From the NCBI GenBank assembly GCA_045542115.1, contig JAZQKK010000022.1, positions 3,431 through 67,430 of the forward strand: a DNA stretch of 64,000 nt, in the 5' to 3' direction. Position numbers and translations under genes: made by a program. Under the pieces are notes generated by a model. It was not told where the DNA came from. It did not search any database and worked only from the letters and a program-made list of their open reading frames with translations. Numbering within the stretch: the stretch's first letter is position 1; each line of letters opens with the position of its first letter. Origin of the DNA: RGIG995 sp045542115 (GTDB lineage: Bacteria; Bacillota; Clostridia; Oscillospirales; UBA644). This document shows positions 8,307-16,724 of the stretch, in pieces.

Positions 8307-9725
8307 ATGGCAAACGTCAATCTGAGCCCGACTCGAAATCCGATGCCCGCGCAGGACCCTAAGGTCCGGGCACGGAATTTTGACGAGGTGGCGTTGGGAT
8401 ACGACGAAAAAACCGCCATAAATGAGGCGATGCGGTGTCTGAACTGCAAAAATATGCCTTGTGTGGGCGGATGTCCCGTCAAAATCCATATTCCCGAATT
8501 TATTTCCAAGATAAAAGACGGGGATTTTGAAGGGGCGTACCAGGTGATTTCCCAATCCTCTTCTTTACCCGCGGTTTGCGGCCGCGTTTGCCCTCAGGAG
8601 ACGCAATGCGAATCCAAGTGCGTTCGGGGAATCAAGGGAGAATCCGTAGGAATCGGTCGGTTGGAACGGTTCGTCGCCGATTGGCACAACACCTTCTACG
8701 CCGAAGATCCGGTCTGCCCGCCCTCGAACGGTCATAAAGTTGCCGTGGTCGGGTCCGGACCTTCCGGGCTGACCTGCGCCGGGGATCTTGCCAAAAAAGG
8801 ATATCAAGTCACCGTTTTTGAGGCTTTGCACCGGGCCGGAGGCGTTTTGGTGTACGGAATCCCCGAATTTCGCCTTCCCAAGGGAATTGTGGCCAAGGAA
8901 GTGGAAACGCTGAAAAAATTGGGGGTCGTCATTGAGACCAACGCGGTCATCGGGAAGACGTTAACGGTGGATGAACTGTTCGAAATGGGCTTTGAAGCCG
9001 TGTTTATCGGTTCGGGAGCGGGGCTTCCCAATTTTATGGGAATTCCCGGAGAAGGATTGAACGGAGTTTATTCTGCCAATGAATTTTTGACTCGCAGTAA
9101 TCTGATGAAGGCCTATCGCCCGGACCCCGACACTCCCATTATGAAGGGGGGAAAGGTGGCAGTCATCGGAGGCGGAAATGTGGCGATGGATGCCGCAAGA
9201 ACCGCACTCCGCTTGGGGGCGGAACAGGTTTGTATTGTTTACCGTCGCTCGATGGAAGAATTGCCGGCCCGCCGGGAAGAGGTGGAGCACGCGATAGAAG
9301 AAGGCATTGAATTTAAACTGCTCTGCAATCCCACGGAGATTCTCGGATATCAGAATCCCGACGACCCCAGAGACCCCAAAAACGGCTTTGTTACGGGAAT
9401 GAAATGTATCCGGATGGAATTGGGACAGCCCGACGAACGGGGGAGAAGAAGACCTATTGCTCTTCCGGGAAGCGAGTTTACGATGGACGTGGATACGGTC
9501 ATTCTGTCGGTGGGGACCTCCCCCAATCCGTTGATCAAATCCACTACGGACGGGTTGGAAGTCAACCGCCGGGGCGGAATCGTGGTCAACGAAGGGGGAC
9601 TGACGTCTCGGGGCGGCATCTATGCCGGTGGAGATGCGGTCACCGGAGCGGCCACCGTCATTTCGGCGATGGGCGCCGGAAAGACCGCTGCCGATGCTAT
9701 CCACAGGGCTTTCTCTGAAAAATAA
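8307..9725 (+). CDS. nfnB: NfnB: NADPH-binding, glutamate synthase small subunit-like flavoprotein
   Basis: Large subunit of the Nfn transhydrogenase, often auto-annotated as NADPH-dependent glutamate synthase (GltA/GltD-like). The start at 8307 was chosen because AAGGAGGTG lies just upstream and an upstream in-frame extension would lie inside nfnA. This gives 472 residues. Two cysteine sets for [4Fe-4S] clusters lie near residues 44-57 (CLNCKNMPCVGGCP) and 90-105 (CGRVCPQETQCESKC). The FAD-binding GSGPSG motif is near 149, the NADPH-binding GGGNVAMDAA near 287 and a terminal GDAVTGA flavin motif near 450. No large glutamate-synthase subunit is nearby, which supports Nfn over GltD. Confidence 0.94.
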   Translation: MANVNLSPTRNPMPAQDPKVRARNFDEVALGYDEKTAINEAMRCLNCKNMPCVGGCPVKIHIPEFISKIKDGDFEGAYQVISQSSSLPAVCGRVCPQETQCESKCVRGIKGESVGIGRLERFVADWHNTFYAEDPVCPPSNGHKVAVVGSGPSGLTCAGDLAKKGYQVTVFEALHRAGGVLVYGIPEFRLPKGIVAKEVETLKKLGVVIETNAVIGKTLTVDELFEMGFEAVFIGSGAGLPNFMGIPGEGLNGVYSANEFLTRSNLMKAYRPDPDTPIMKGGKVAVIGGGNVAMDAARTALRLGAEQVCIVYRRSMEELPARREEVEHAIEEGIEFKLLCNPTEILGYQNPDDPRDPKNGFVTGMKCIRMELGQPDERGRRRPIALPGSEFTMDVDTVILSVGTSPNPLIKSTTDGLEVNRRGGIVVNEGGLTSRGGIYAGGDAVTGAATVISAMGAGKTAADAIHRAFSEK

Positions 9726-9821
9726 GTGATTTTCTATTCCAATATGGTTTAAAATAATTATTTTAAAACAGAACAAAATTTAACTGAATCCATTGAAATA
9801 ACTGAATTTATATGGTATAAA

Positions 9822-9857
9822 AAAGAAGCGACATCGACGATGTCGCTTCTTTTTTTG
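9822..9857. terminator. Bidirectional terminator between nfnB and the fum/hdr operon
   Basis: A long near-perfect inverted repeat (AAAGAAGCGACATCG, 9822-9836, against 9838-9852) is flanked by A and T runs. It can end both the plus-strand nfnAB message and the minus-strand hdr-to-fum operon. Confidence 0.88.
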
Positions 9858-9866
9858 AGAACCAAT

Positions 9867-10181
9867 TTATTTTCCTTCGTTTTCCTTGTCTAATTTCACG
9901 TTGCGGAAATAAAGAATCATATCGATGGTGATTTCGATGAAGTTCAGGAAGTAGAAGGCCCAGCCCAGATAGAACAGCCAGCCGAGGGGTTGGGTGGCTT
10001 CGGCGAGAAGCATAAATTTGCGGACGATTCCAAAGATGTAACCTACCCAAATAAACACTTCAAAGAAGAGGCTCTTGCCTTTTGCTGTCCGGGAAATCCA
10101 GGATTTCCGGATGGAGATCGGCCAGGAGAGTCCGAAGCAGAGAATCATCAATGCTTCCAAAAGATCGGTGATTTCAATCAT
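9867..10181 (-). CDS. Small multi-pass membrane protein, function unknown
   Basis: 104 residues with about three hydrophobic segments (roughly 8-22, 38-60 and 65-90) and a charged C-terminus (KLDKENEGK). It lies 5 nt downstream of the fumarase beta gene with a AGGAAA ribosome site overlapping that gene's end, and before the terminator. It is thus the last gene of the hdr/flx/fumarate operon. I do not recognise the family with confidence; the topology is loosely PQ-loop/SemiSWEET-like. A C4-dicarboxylate export or anchoring role would be guesswork. Confidence 0.7.
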   Translation of the reverse strand: MIEITDLLEALMILCFGLSWPISIRKSWISRTAKGKSLFFEVFIWVGYIFGIVRKFMLLAEATQPLGWLFYLGWAFYFLNFIEITIDMILYFRNVKLDKENEGK

Positions 10182-10186
10182 AACAG

Positions 10187-10747
10187 TCAGTTTCCTTTCT
10201 GGGCCAGATAATTGGCAGGTCCAAAGTCGTAAAGGTTGTTGCCTTCGCAGTCAATAATGACGACCAGAGGCATATCTTCCACGTAGAGTTTCCGGAGCGC
10301 TTCCGCACCCAAATCTTCATAAGCAACCAGCTCGCTGCTCTTGATCTGCTTTGCCAAAAGGGCACCGGCACCGCCGATGGCACCGAAATAGACGCCGGAA
10401 TACTTCTTCATCGCGTCAATTACTTCGGGAAGGCGGGCACCTTTCCCAATCATCCCCCGGGCCCCTACGCTCATCATCGTGGGCGCATAGGCATCCATAC
10501 GGCCGCTGGTGGTGGGACCGGCAGAACCAATGACCTGACCCGGCTTTGCGGGGGTGGGGCCTACGTAATAGATGGTAGCGTCGGTGGGGTCGAAGGGCAG
10601 GGGCTCCCCTTTTGCGAGGGTCTCGCACATTCTCTTATGGCCTGCGTCCCGGGAAGTGTAGATATAGCCGGTCAAAAGAACCGTATCTCCGGCTTTCAGC
10701 GTTTTGGCCAATTCTTCGGTTAAAGGCAGTTGAATCCGTTTTTCCAT
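10187..10747 (-). CDS. Class I fumarate hydratase, beta (C-terminal) subunit
   Basis: Partner of the alpha subunit encoded directly upstream; together they form the oxygen-sensitive [4Fe-4S] hydratase interconverting malate and fumarate. The 186 residues match the usual small-subunit length, with the conserved GPTTSGRMDAY motif near residue 79 and GKGARLPEV near 106. The gap to the alpha gene is 2 nt. The two-subunit tartrate dehydratase (TtdAB) is a close relative and cannot be excluded from sequence, but the fumarate reductase genes in the same operon favour fumarase. Confidence 0.93.
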   Translation of the reverse strand: MEKRIQLPLTEELAKTLKAGDTVLLTGYIYTSRDAGHKRMCETLAKGEPLPFDPTDATIYYVGPTPAKPGQVIGSAGPTTSGRMDAYAPTMMSVGARGMIGKGARLPEVIDAMKKYSGVYFGAIGGAGALLAKQIKSSELVAYEDLGAEALRKLYVEDMPLVVIIDCEGNNLYDFGPANYLAQKGN

Positions 10748-10749
10748 AA

Positions 10750-11592
10750 TTACAGCACCTCCGATTTATGACGGGTCACGTGACAGTTGATGTTGATGGC
10801 ACAGGGCATTCCGGCAATATGCGTGGGCAACGTTTCGATATTCAGACCGATTGCCGTGGTCTTTCCGCCGAAGCCTTGGGGGCCGATGCCCAGTTCGTTG
10901 ACCTTTTGAAGCATTTCTTTTTCCAGGTCTGCGTAATAGGGGTCGGGATGGCTGGTGTTCAGGGGACGCATAATGGCTTTTTTCGCCAGAAGTGCGGCCT
11001 TGTCGAAGGTTCCGCCGATGCCAACGCCGATGACGATGGGAGGACAGGGATTGGGGCCGGCGGCCTTAACGGTCTCGATGATAAAGTCCTTGATGCCTTG
11101 AAGACCCGCAGAAGGCTTGAACATCCGAACGGCACTCATATTTTCACTTCCGAAGCCTTTGGGCCCGATGGTGATTTTAATATTTTCTCCGGGGACGATT
11201 TCGGTGTAGATCATCGCGGGGGTGTTGTCTCCGGTGTTGCCCCGGCGAACCGGGTCTTTGACGACCGATTTGCGCAGATAGCCCTTGTCATAGCCCCGGC
11301 GAACGCCTTCATTTACCGCTTCGGTCAAATCGCCGCCCACGATGTGAACGTCCTGACCGATTTCCAGGAAAACGCAGGCCATACCGGTATCCTGGCAGAT
11401 GGGAACGTTCTCTTTGTCGGCAATGTTGTAGTTTTCGATGATGTTGTCTAAAATGCCGCAAGCGATGGCACCGTCTTCACAGGCGCGGCAGTGTTCAATG
11501 GCATTTTTGACGTCACAGGGAAGATGGTTGTTTGCATCGATACACAATCTTTCAATGGTATCAATGATGCTGTTTACGTGAATCTCTCTCAT
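10750..11592 (-). CDS. Class I fumarate hydratase, alpha (N-terminal) subunit
   Basis: Carries the [4Fe-4S] cluster of the two-subunit fumarase. The start is placed at the ATG at 11592 (MREIHVN), because TTGGAGGAAATT just upstream is its ribosome site rather than coding sequence; this gives 280 residues. Cysteines expected to bind the cluster include CQDTGMACVF near residue 64, and the conserved GIGGTFDKA is near 193. Its ATG overlaps the stop of the preceding flavoprotein gene by 4 nt, so production of fumarate and the putative fumarate reductase is translationally linked. Confidence 0.93.
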   Translation of the reverse strand: MREIHVNSIIDTIERLCIDANNHLPCDVKNAIEHCRACEDGAIACGILDNIIENYNIADKENVPICQDTGMACVFLEIGQDVHIVGGDLTEAVNEGVRRGYDKGYLRKSVVKDPVRRGNTGDNTPAMIYTEIVPGENIKITIGPKGFGSENMSAVRMFKPSAGLQGIKDFIIETVKAAGPNPCPPIVIGVGIGGTFDKAALLAKKAIMRPLNTSHPDPYYADLEKEMLQKVNELGIGPQGFGGKTTAIGLNIETLPTHIAGMPCAININCHVTRHKSEVL

Positions 11593-13208
11593 AATTTCCT
11601 CCAATTGATAACGTTTCTCGTATAGTCAGGGAACAATCGGGGCGAGGGCTCGTTGCTTTCGATTCCCGCGGCCTTCAATTCCGCATCGTACTTTTTCACG
11701 TGGTCCAGAGTCAGTTTTCCTACGGTAATGTCCCGGAACCGGGCTCCGGCCTGTTGTCCGGCGTGGCGACCGAAAACAATAATATCCAAAAGGCTGTTGC
11801 CCATCAGACGGTTCCGGCCGTGGATCCCCCCGACCGCTTCGCCGACCACGTAGAGGTTCTTTACGTTGGTCATCCCGTCGGCACCGATTTCCAGGCCGCC
11901 GTTTTGATAGTGGAGGGTGGGGTAAATCAAAATAGGAGTCTTTCGCATATCAATGCCGAAGGTCAGGTACATCCGCAACATTGCGGGCAGACGTTTTTCC
12001 AGCGTGCCCTTTCCGTGAATCATATCGATCATCGGCGTATCCAACCAAAGTGCTTTCCCTCCCACGGGAGTGGAAACGCCCTTGCCGTTGGTGGAACATT
12101 CCCGAATGATGGAGGCGGCGGAAACGTCGCGGGTTTCCAGAGGATGCATAAAACATTCCCCTTCGCTGTTGATGAGTTTCGCGCCCATCGAGCGGACCTT
12201 TTCGGTTACCAGCGCTCCAAAGATTTGTTGGGGGAAGGCAACCCCGGTGGGGTGATATTGTAACGTGTCCTGATACAGCAGTTTCGCACCGGCGCGGTAT
12301 CCGATGACCAGTCCGTCCGCCGTAGCGCCGTAGTGGTTGGAGGTGGGGAAGGCCTGATAGTGCATCCGGCCCGCTCCTCCGGTGGCAATAATGACGCATT
12401 TTGCCCGAGCGATGAGAATTTCTCCGGTTTCCGTATTTTGCAGAACGGCACCGGCGGCGTTCCCGTTCTTATCCAAAATCAGTTCAATGGCCGCAGTGAA
12501 ATCCAATACGGGAATCTTTCGGTTGAACACTTCATCCCGCAGGGTTCTCATAATCTCCGCCCCGGTGTAGTCTGCCGCTGCGTGCATCCGCTTGCGGGAA
12601 GTTCCGCCCCCGTGGGTGGTAACCATATTGCCCTGTTCGTCTTTGTCAAATTCCACGCCCAGTTCGTTGAGCCACTTGATGGCGCCCGGGCCGTCCATAA
12701 CCAATTTTTTGACCAATTCGGGGCGGTTGACGTAGTGGCCGCCGCCCATAACGTCCAGATAGTGATGGGCAGGAGAGTCCCCCGGCTTATCGGCCGCCTG
12801 GATTCCCCCTTCCGCCATCATCGTGTTGGCATCTCCGATACGGAGTTTTGTGGCAATCAGCACGTTTGCACCGGCTGCGTGGGCTTCGATGGCCGCGGAG
12901 GAACCGGCACCGCCGCCCCCGATTACCAGAACGTCCACGTCGTAGTCCACTTGGTTCAAATCAATTTTCAAGTCCAGAATCCGGCTTCTGCCTTCCATTA
13001 CGTCAACCAGTTCCACGGGCGCTTTTTCACCCTTGTTGGGGCCGACTTTAATGGTAGAGAATCCGCTCTTCTTGTAGTCGGGGTGATACTTTTTCAGGAG
13101 AGCGTCTTTTTCTTCCGCAGTCATCCGGCGGGGTTCGTATTTGATATTCGCTTCCCGAGCGGCTTCTACTTTTTTCATCGAAGCCAGCATTTCTTCGGTA
13201 AAAATCAT
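11589..13208 (-). CDS. FAD-binding fumarate reductase/succinate dehydrogenase-type flavoprotein
   Basis: Catalytic flavoprotein of the SdhA/FrdA/TfrA family. The ATG at 13208 is used because AAGGAGGGAG precedes it; this gives 539 residues. The FAD motif VIGGGGAGSSAA lies unusually late, near residue 94, after a charged N-terminal extension (IKVGPNKGEKAP within it). Catalytic-site landmarks are present: THGGGTSRKRMH near 210, HPTGVAFP near 319, HYQNGGLEIG near 440 and GRNRLMGNSLLD near 466. The sequence ends about 70 residues after that motif, so the long C-terminal helical domain of classical FrdA is missing or much reduced. No membrane anchor (SdhC/D) is encoded, so a soluble enzyme is expected, fed by the Fe-S subunit next door. 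Confidence 0.88.
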   Translation of the reverse strand: MIFTEEMLASMKKVEAAREANIKYEPRRMTAEEKDALLKKYHPDYKKSGFSTIKVGPNKGEKAPVELVDVMEGRSRILDLKIDLNQVDYDVDVLVIGGGGAGSSAAIEAHAAGANVLIATKLRIGDANTMMAEGGIQAADKPGDSPAHHYLDVMGGGHYVNRPELVKKLVMDGPGAIKWLNELGVEFDKDEQGNMVTTHGGGTSRKRMHAAADYTGAEIMRTLRDEVFNRKIPVLDFTAAIELILDKNGNAAGAVLQNTETGEILIARAKCVIIATGGAGRMHYQAFPTSNHYGATADGLVIGYRAGAKLLYQDTLQYHPTGVAFPQQIFGALVTEKVRSMGAKLINSEGECFMHPLETRDVSAASIIRECSTNGKGVSTPVGGKALWLDTPMIDMIHGKGTLEKRLPAMLRMYLTFGIDMRKTPILIYPTLHYQNGGLEIGADGMTNVKNLYVVGEAVGGIHGRNRLMGNSLLDIIVFGRHAGQQAGARFRDITVGKLTLDHVKKYDAELKAAGIESNEPSPRLFPDYTRNVINWRKL

Positions 13209-13221
13209 TTTCTCTCCCTCC

Positions 13222-13899
13222 TTACTTCTCAATATCACGGTTGTTGTAAAGTTCTTTGATTTCTTCGATGGGTTTTTCCATCAGAGCCTCAATGGCTTCG
13301 GAGCAGAGTCCGTCTTCAATCTCCTTGACCCGTTCGGTGAGGTGCACCGCTTCGGGGGAGAGATATTTACCGTTCAGCCGGCGGGCCAGCATCGCCACTT
13401 GGGGATGGGAGATTCCGGCGGGGCAACGGGCAGAACAGATTCCGCACATAACGCAGTCAAAGGACATTTCCGCACATTTTTCGTATTCCCCTCGCTGGGC
13501 GTGGGCGATATACTGCATAACGTTCAGTCCCTGAGAGCAGGTCTTCGTGCAGGCGTTACATCCCACGCAGGAGTAAATTTCGGGATACAATTGCATCATA
13601 ATCTGTTCGTCGGGCCGTACTTTTTCGATGTCGTAGGGCTCTTTTACCAGGGGGAAGAAGGGAAGGGTGGCAATGTACATATTTTCTTGTACCGTAGTGG
13701 AACAAGCCAAGCACGCTTTCAGTTCCCGGTCTCCCTTGATGCGGTAGACTGTGGCACAGGCTCCGCAGAACCCGTTGCGGCATCCGATTCCCCGGACCAG
13801 CCGATATCCGGCGTATTCCATCGCTTCCATAATGGTGAGCCCTTCGGGAATTTCGTATTTTTTACCGTACAAATATACGTTCAACTTTTTCTTTTCCAT
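13222..13899 (-). CDS. Fumarate reductase/succinate dehydrogenase-type iron-sulfur subunit
   Basis: Electron-transfer partner of the flavoprotein. An N-terminal plant-type ferredoxin domain carries [2Fe-2S] ligands CRNGFCGAC near residue 43 and CLAC near 65. A C-terminal dicluster domain carries CVGCNACTKTC near 113 and CVMCGICSARCP near 153. With 225 residues it resembles SdhB/FrdB and the N-terminal half of methanogen TfrB, but has no C-terminal CCG (HdrB-like) domain; that function sits in the separate hdrB gene at the head of the operon. It lies 13 nt upstream of the flavoprotein gene and 14 nt downstream of flxA. Confidence 0.87.
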   Translation of the reverse strand: MEKKKLNVYLYGKKYEIPEGLTIMEAMEYAGYRLVRGIGCRNGFCGACATVYRIKGDRELKACLACSTTVQENMYIATLPFFPLVKEPYDIEKVRPDEQIMMQLYPEIYSCVGCNACTKTCSQGLNVMQYIAHAQRGEYEKCAEMSFDCVMCGICSARCPAGISHPQVAMLARRLNGKYLSPEAVHLTERVKEIEDGLCSEAIEALMEKPIEEIKELYNNRDIEK

Positions 13900-13913
13900 A
13901 GCAAACCTCTCCG

Positions 13914-14741
13914 TTAATACTCTGCGGGCAATTCATCCAGTTCGTCGAAGCGGAACACGGGACCGTCTTTGCAAACGTACTTATCGCCGATGTTACAGCG
14001 TCCGCATTTTCCGACACCGCACTTCATCCGCAGTTCCATCGTGGTGTAGACCTGGGTCTTTTCAAAGCCCATTTCAGTCAGGGCTTCCAATACGAATTTA
14101 ATCATAATCGGCGGACCGCAGACCAGAACCGTTCGGTCGGGTTTGTAATCCAGTTCTTTCACGAAGTTTGGAACGAATCCTACGTGGCCGTCCCATTCTT
14201 CCTGTTCCCGGTCGATGGTCAGGTGGACGTTCATTCCGCTTGCGGGGTCGGCCCAGACCGATTGAATCTCCGGGAGGTCCAGAAGGTCTTCTTTGGAGCG
14301 GGACCCGTATACGATATCCACGTTCCCGTAATCCGAGCGATTGTCGAGAACGTAGTTGATCACCGAATGAAGGGGGGCAAGTCCTACCCCACCGGCGATA
14401 AACAAAAGATCCTTGCCTTTCAGCTCCGTATCCACGGGGAAGGGGCGTCCGTAGGGACCGCGAATGGTAATTTGCTGTCCCACTTCCATATGGTGGAGCC
14501 ATTCGGTTACGCATCCGCACTTTTTCACGGAAAATTCCTGATAATCTTGGACCGTAGGGGATGAGGTGATGGAGAACATCGCTTCTCCCACGCCGGGGAC
14601 GGAGAGCATTGCACATTGACCGGGCATATGCTCAAAGCATTTCCCGCCGCCCACCGCCTCTACGCGGAAGGTCTTGATGTCGGGCGTGTCGGTCCGGATC
14701 CCGGTCATTACGCCGAGCATTGGGATAATATTGTCAGTCAT
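13914..14741 (-). CDS. flxA: FlxA-like FAD/NAD(P)H-binding oxidoreductase subunit
   Basis: A 275-residue ferredoxin-reductase-fold protein that should accept electrons from NADH (or NADPH) and pass them to the Fe-S subunits. Visible are an N-terminal FAD beta-barrel, a GGVGLAPLHS motif near residue 120 in the nucleotide domain, and a C-terminal cysteine set (CGVGKCGRC near 240, then YVCKDGP) typical of AsrB, hydrogenase gamma and FlxA. It overlaps flxB by 8 nt. By family comparison it matches FlxA of the FlxABCD-HdrABC NADH dehydrogenase/heterodisulfide reductase; anaerobic sulfite reductase subunit B is the main alternative, but no asrC is present. Confidence 0.85.
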   Translation of the reverse strand: MTDNIIPMLGVMTGIRTDTPDIKTFRVEAVGGGKCFEHMPGQCAMLSVPGVGEAMFSITSSPTVQDYQEFSVKKCGCVTEWLHHMEVGQQITIRGPYGRPFPVDTELKGKDLLFIAGGVGLAPLHSVINYVLDNRSDYGNVDIVYGSRSKEDLLDLPEIQSVWADPASGMNVHLTIDREQEEWDGHVGFVPNFVKELDYKPDRTVLVCGPPIMIKFVLEALTEMGFEKTQVYTTMELRMKCGVGKCGRCNIGDKYVCKDGPVFRFDELDELPAEY

Positions 14742-15756
14742 CTTCTTTCACCCCCAAAGCCTTGATTACGTTTACGATATGTATGGATTGCGGACATTTT
14801 TCCAAACATCTTCCGCATCCGACACAGGAGTACAACCCTTCGTTCTTGGAGGGAAAGTAGACCAGTTTGTGCATAAATCTCTGGCGGAACCGCTCCGTTT
14901 GGGTGGGGCGGTTGGTTCCGTGCGCCATCAGCGTGAAATCGGAGAACATACAACTGTCCCAACAACGGTACCGTTGAATATCGCTGCCCGTGTCGAAATC
15001 CCGCACGTCGTAGCATTGACAGGTGGGACAGACAAAGGTACAGGTTCCGCACCCCAAACAACCCCGGGCAAGTTCTTCCCATTGGGGGTCGTCGAAGCGT
15101 TCCATCAGGTGGTCCGCATCAAATCCGTTCAGGTTCAATTTCGCCAGCGGAAGTTTTTCCAGAACGGTTTTTATATTCTTTTGCAATTCTTCTACGGGAG
15201 TTTCGTTTTCCACTTCTTCCAGACCGGCAACGAAAGCTTCGCCCTTTTCGGTGTTGGGGCGGAAATAGATATCTTCTCCCACGATCCAGGCAGTGACGTC
15301 TCCCGAGGGGTTCGCGGCATCAATCCCGAAATTGGGGCAGAAGCAGGTCTCTTCCGGTTCGTTACAAGCCAAGGAAACCACCGTGCCGTGCTGTCTGCGT
15401 GCGGCGTAGAAGGGGTCGGTGGGGTCGGACAGGAAGACCCGGTCCAACAGTTCAAAACTTCTGGCATCGCATCCCCGGACACCGAAAATAACAAAATCTT
15501 CGGTCAAAACGTCTGCGGGATGGATGTCGATGTTTTTTCCCTCCATCCGAAAACGGACGATGTCTTCCACTTGGGGGAAGAAGGCTCCCTTCGCACTTTT
15601 CACGGTTTTCAAAGCATCCAGACGGAGAACCGATTCTTCCGTCCAGACGCCGAAGTTTACCTGTCCGCCATTTTCTACGGGGGCAATCAGGGTGTGGGTC
15701 TGGGAAATTTTCCGGAACAGCTCGGGAAGTTGATTCAACGAAAGTTTCTTCATCAT
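14734..15756 (-). CDS. flxB: FlxB-like 4Fe-4S dicluster electron-transfer subunit
   Basis: A 340-residue AsrA/hydrogenase-beta-like protein with two C-terminal [4Fe-4S] motifs: CLGCGTCTFVCPTCQC near residue 235 and CVGCGRCLEKCP near 310. The N-terminal 200 residues contain further cysteines (GCDARSFELLD, FCPNFG) typical of the family. It should relay electrons between FlxA and the HdrA flavin. The genes on both sides overlap (8 nt with flxA, 4 nt with flxC), consistent with stoichiometric production of complex subunits. Confidence 0.82.
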   Translation of the reverse strand: MMKKLSLNQLPELFRKISQTHTLIAPVENGGQVNFGVWTEESVLRLDALKTVKSAKGAFFPQVEDIVRFRMEGKNIDIHPADVLTEDFVIFGVRGCDARSFELLDRVFLSDPTDPFYAARRQHGTVVSLACNEPEETCFCPNFGIDAANPSGDVTAWIVGEDIYFRPNTEKGEAFVAGLEEVENETPVEELQKNIKTVLEKLPLAKLNLNGFDADHLMERFDDPQWEELARGCLGCGTCTFVCPTCQCYDVRDFDTGSDIQRYRCWDSCMFSDFTLMAHGTNRPTQTERFRQRFMHKLVYFPSKNEGLYSCVGCGRCLEKCPQSIHIVNVIKALGVKEDD

Positions 15757-16724
15757 TTTCCGCCTCCCCGTGTTTCAATTACGCCGGGCTCGTCGTCTTC
15801 AAACGTGAAGTCGGTGAGGGGGTGGCGTTGGCCGATTTCTTCGCCGGCCTGATACGTTCCGTAAAGTTCGTTCATATCCTGAATGATTTTTCGGTTCAGA
15901 AGATGCAGGGGAATCCCTTGCGGGCAAACTCTGCTGCATTCTCCACAGTCAGTGCAACGGCCGGCCACGTGATAAGCCCGAATGATGTGGAACATATTTT
16001 CCTCGAAATCATCGGCGGCGGCTTTGTTCTGCACTCCGGAGTTGGGGTTGTCAAACACACATTTGATACAACTGCAAGCCGGACAAACGTTCCGACAGGC
16101 ATTGCAACGGATACATTTGGAAAGTTCTCCGCGCCAGAACTCAAACCGTTCTTCGGGAGTCATTTCGTTCAGACGGTTGACCGTCGCGTACTTATCCCCG
16201 CTGGCGGTTTCTTCGCTTTCGCCCAAAACTTCGTCGGCACATTTATGTTCTTTGCCTTTACAGGCGAGGCATTTTTCTAAAAGGACGTTCTTTCGGGAAA
16301 TTTCTTTTTCGCCGTAGAGAGTCTCAATCTTCAAAAGGTCCCCGTCTTCGGTGATTTTGGTGATGCCCTTGATTCCGGCTTTGCGGATTTTTTCCCCGTC
16401 GATTTTTCCCTTGCATCCCACACCGATGACGTAGACTTTGTTTCGGTCGATGCGATGTTCGGTGCAAAGTTGATTGAAACTGTAACAATCACAGGGCTTC
16501 AACAGAGCGATGATTTTCTTCTGCTGACGGTTGGCCTGGGAGACGAGATATTTGGAGAGGTTGCTTCCGCAGAAGGAGTCGTAGCAAAGTTGGTCGATAC
16601 GGTCTGCGTCCAACAGATTCGGGGTGCGGTCAAAGGGTGTTTCCCCTTGGGTCCATCCAATCACGCCGGCATATTCGCCGTCGGACAGAAGTTCCCGCAA
16701 GCGGTTTATGATTATTTCTTGCAT
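15753..16724 (-). CDS. flxC: FlxC-like 4Fe-4S dicluster electron-transfer subunit
   Basis: A 323-residue Fe-S protein with CIRCNACRNVCPACSC near residue 205 and CTDCGECSRVCP near 258, plus an upstream cysteine patch (CLACKGKEHKC near 153). The N-terminal half has LLKPCDCYSF near 70, reminiscent of the F420-hydrogenase beta/FrhB fold. It overlaps flxB by 4 nt and flxD by 13 nt. In FlxABCD systems FlxB and FlxC are both predicted Fe-S relays; the exact electron path is not established. Confidence 0.8.
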   Translation of the reverse strand: MQEIIINRLRELLSDGEYAGVIGWTQGETPFDRTPNLLDADRIDQLCYDSFCGSNLSKYLVSQANRQQKKIIALLKPCDCYSFNQLCTEHRIDRNKVYVIGVGCKGKIDGEKIRKAGIKGITKITEDGDLLKIETLYGEKEISRKNVLLEKCLACKGKEHKCADEVLGESEETASGDKYATVNRLNEMTPEERFEFWRGELSKCIRCNACRNVCPACSCIKCVFDNPNSGVQNKAAADDFEENMFHIIRAYHVAGRCTDCGECSRVCPQGIPLHLLNRKIIQDMNELYGTYQAGEEIGQRHPLTDFTFEDDEPGVIETRGGGK

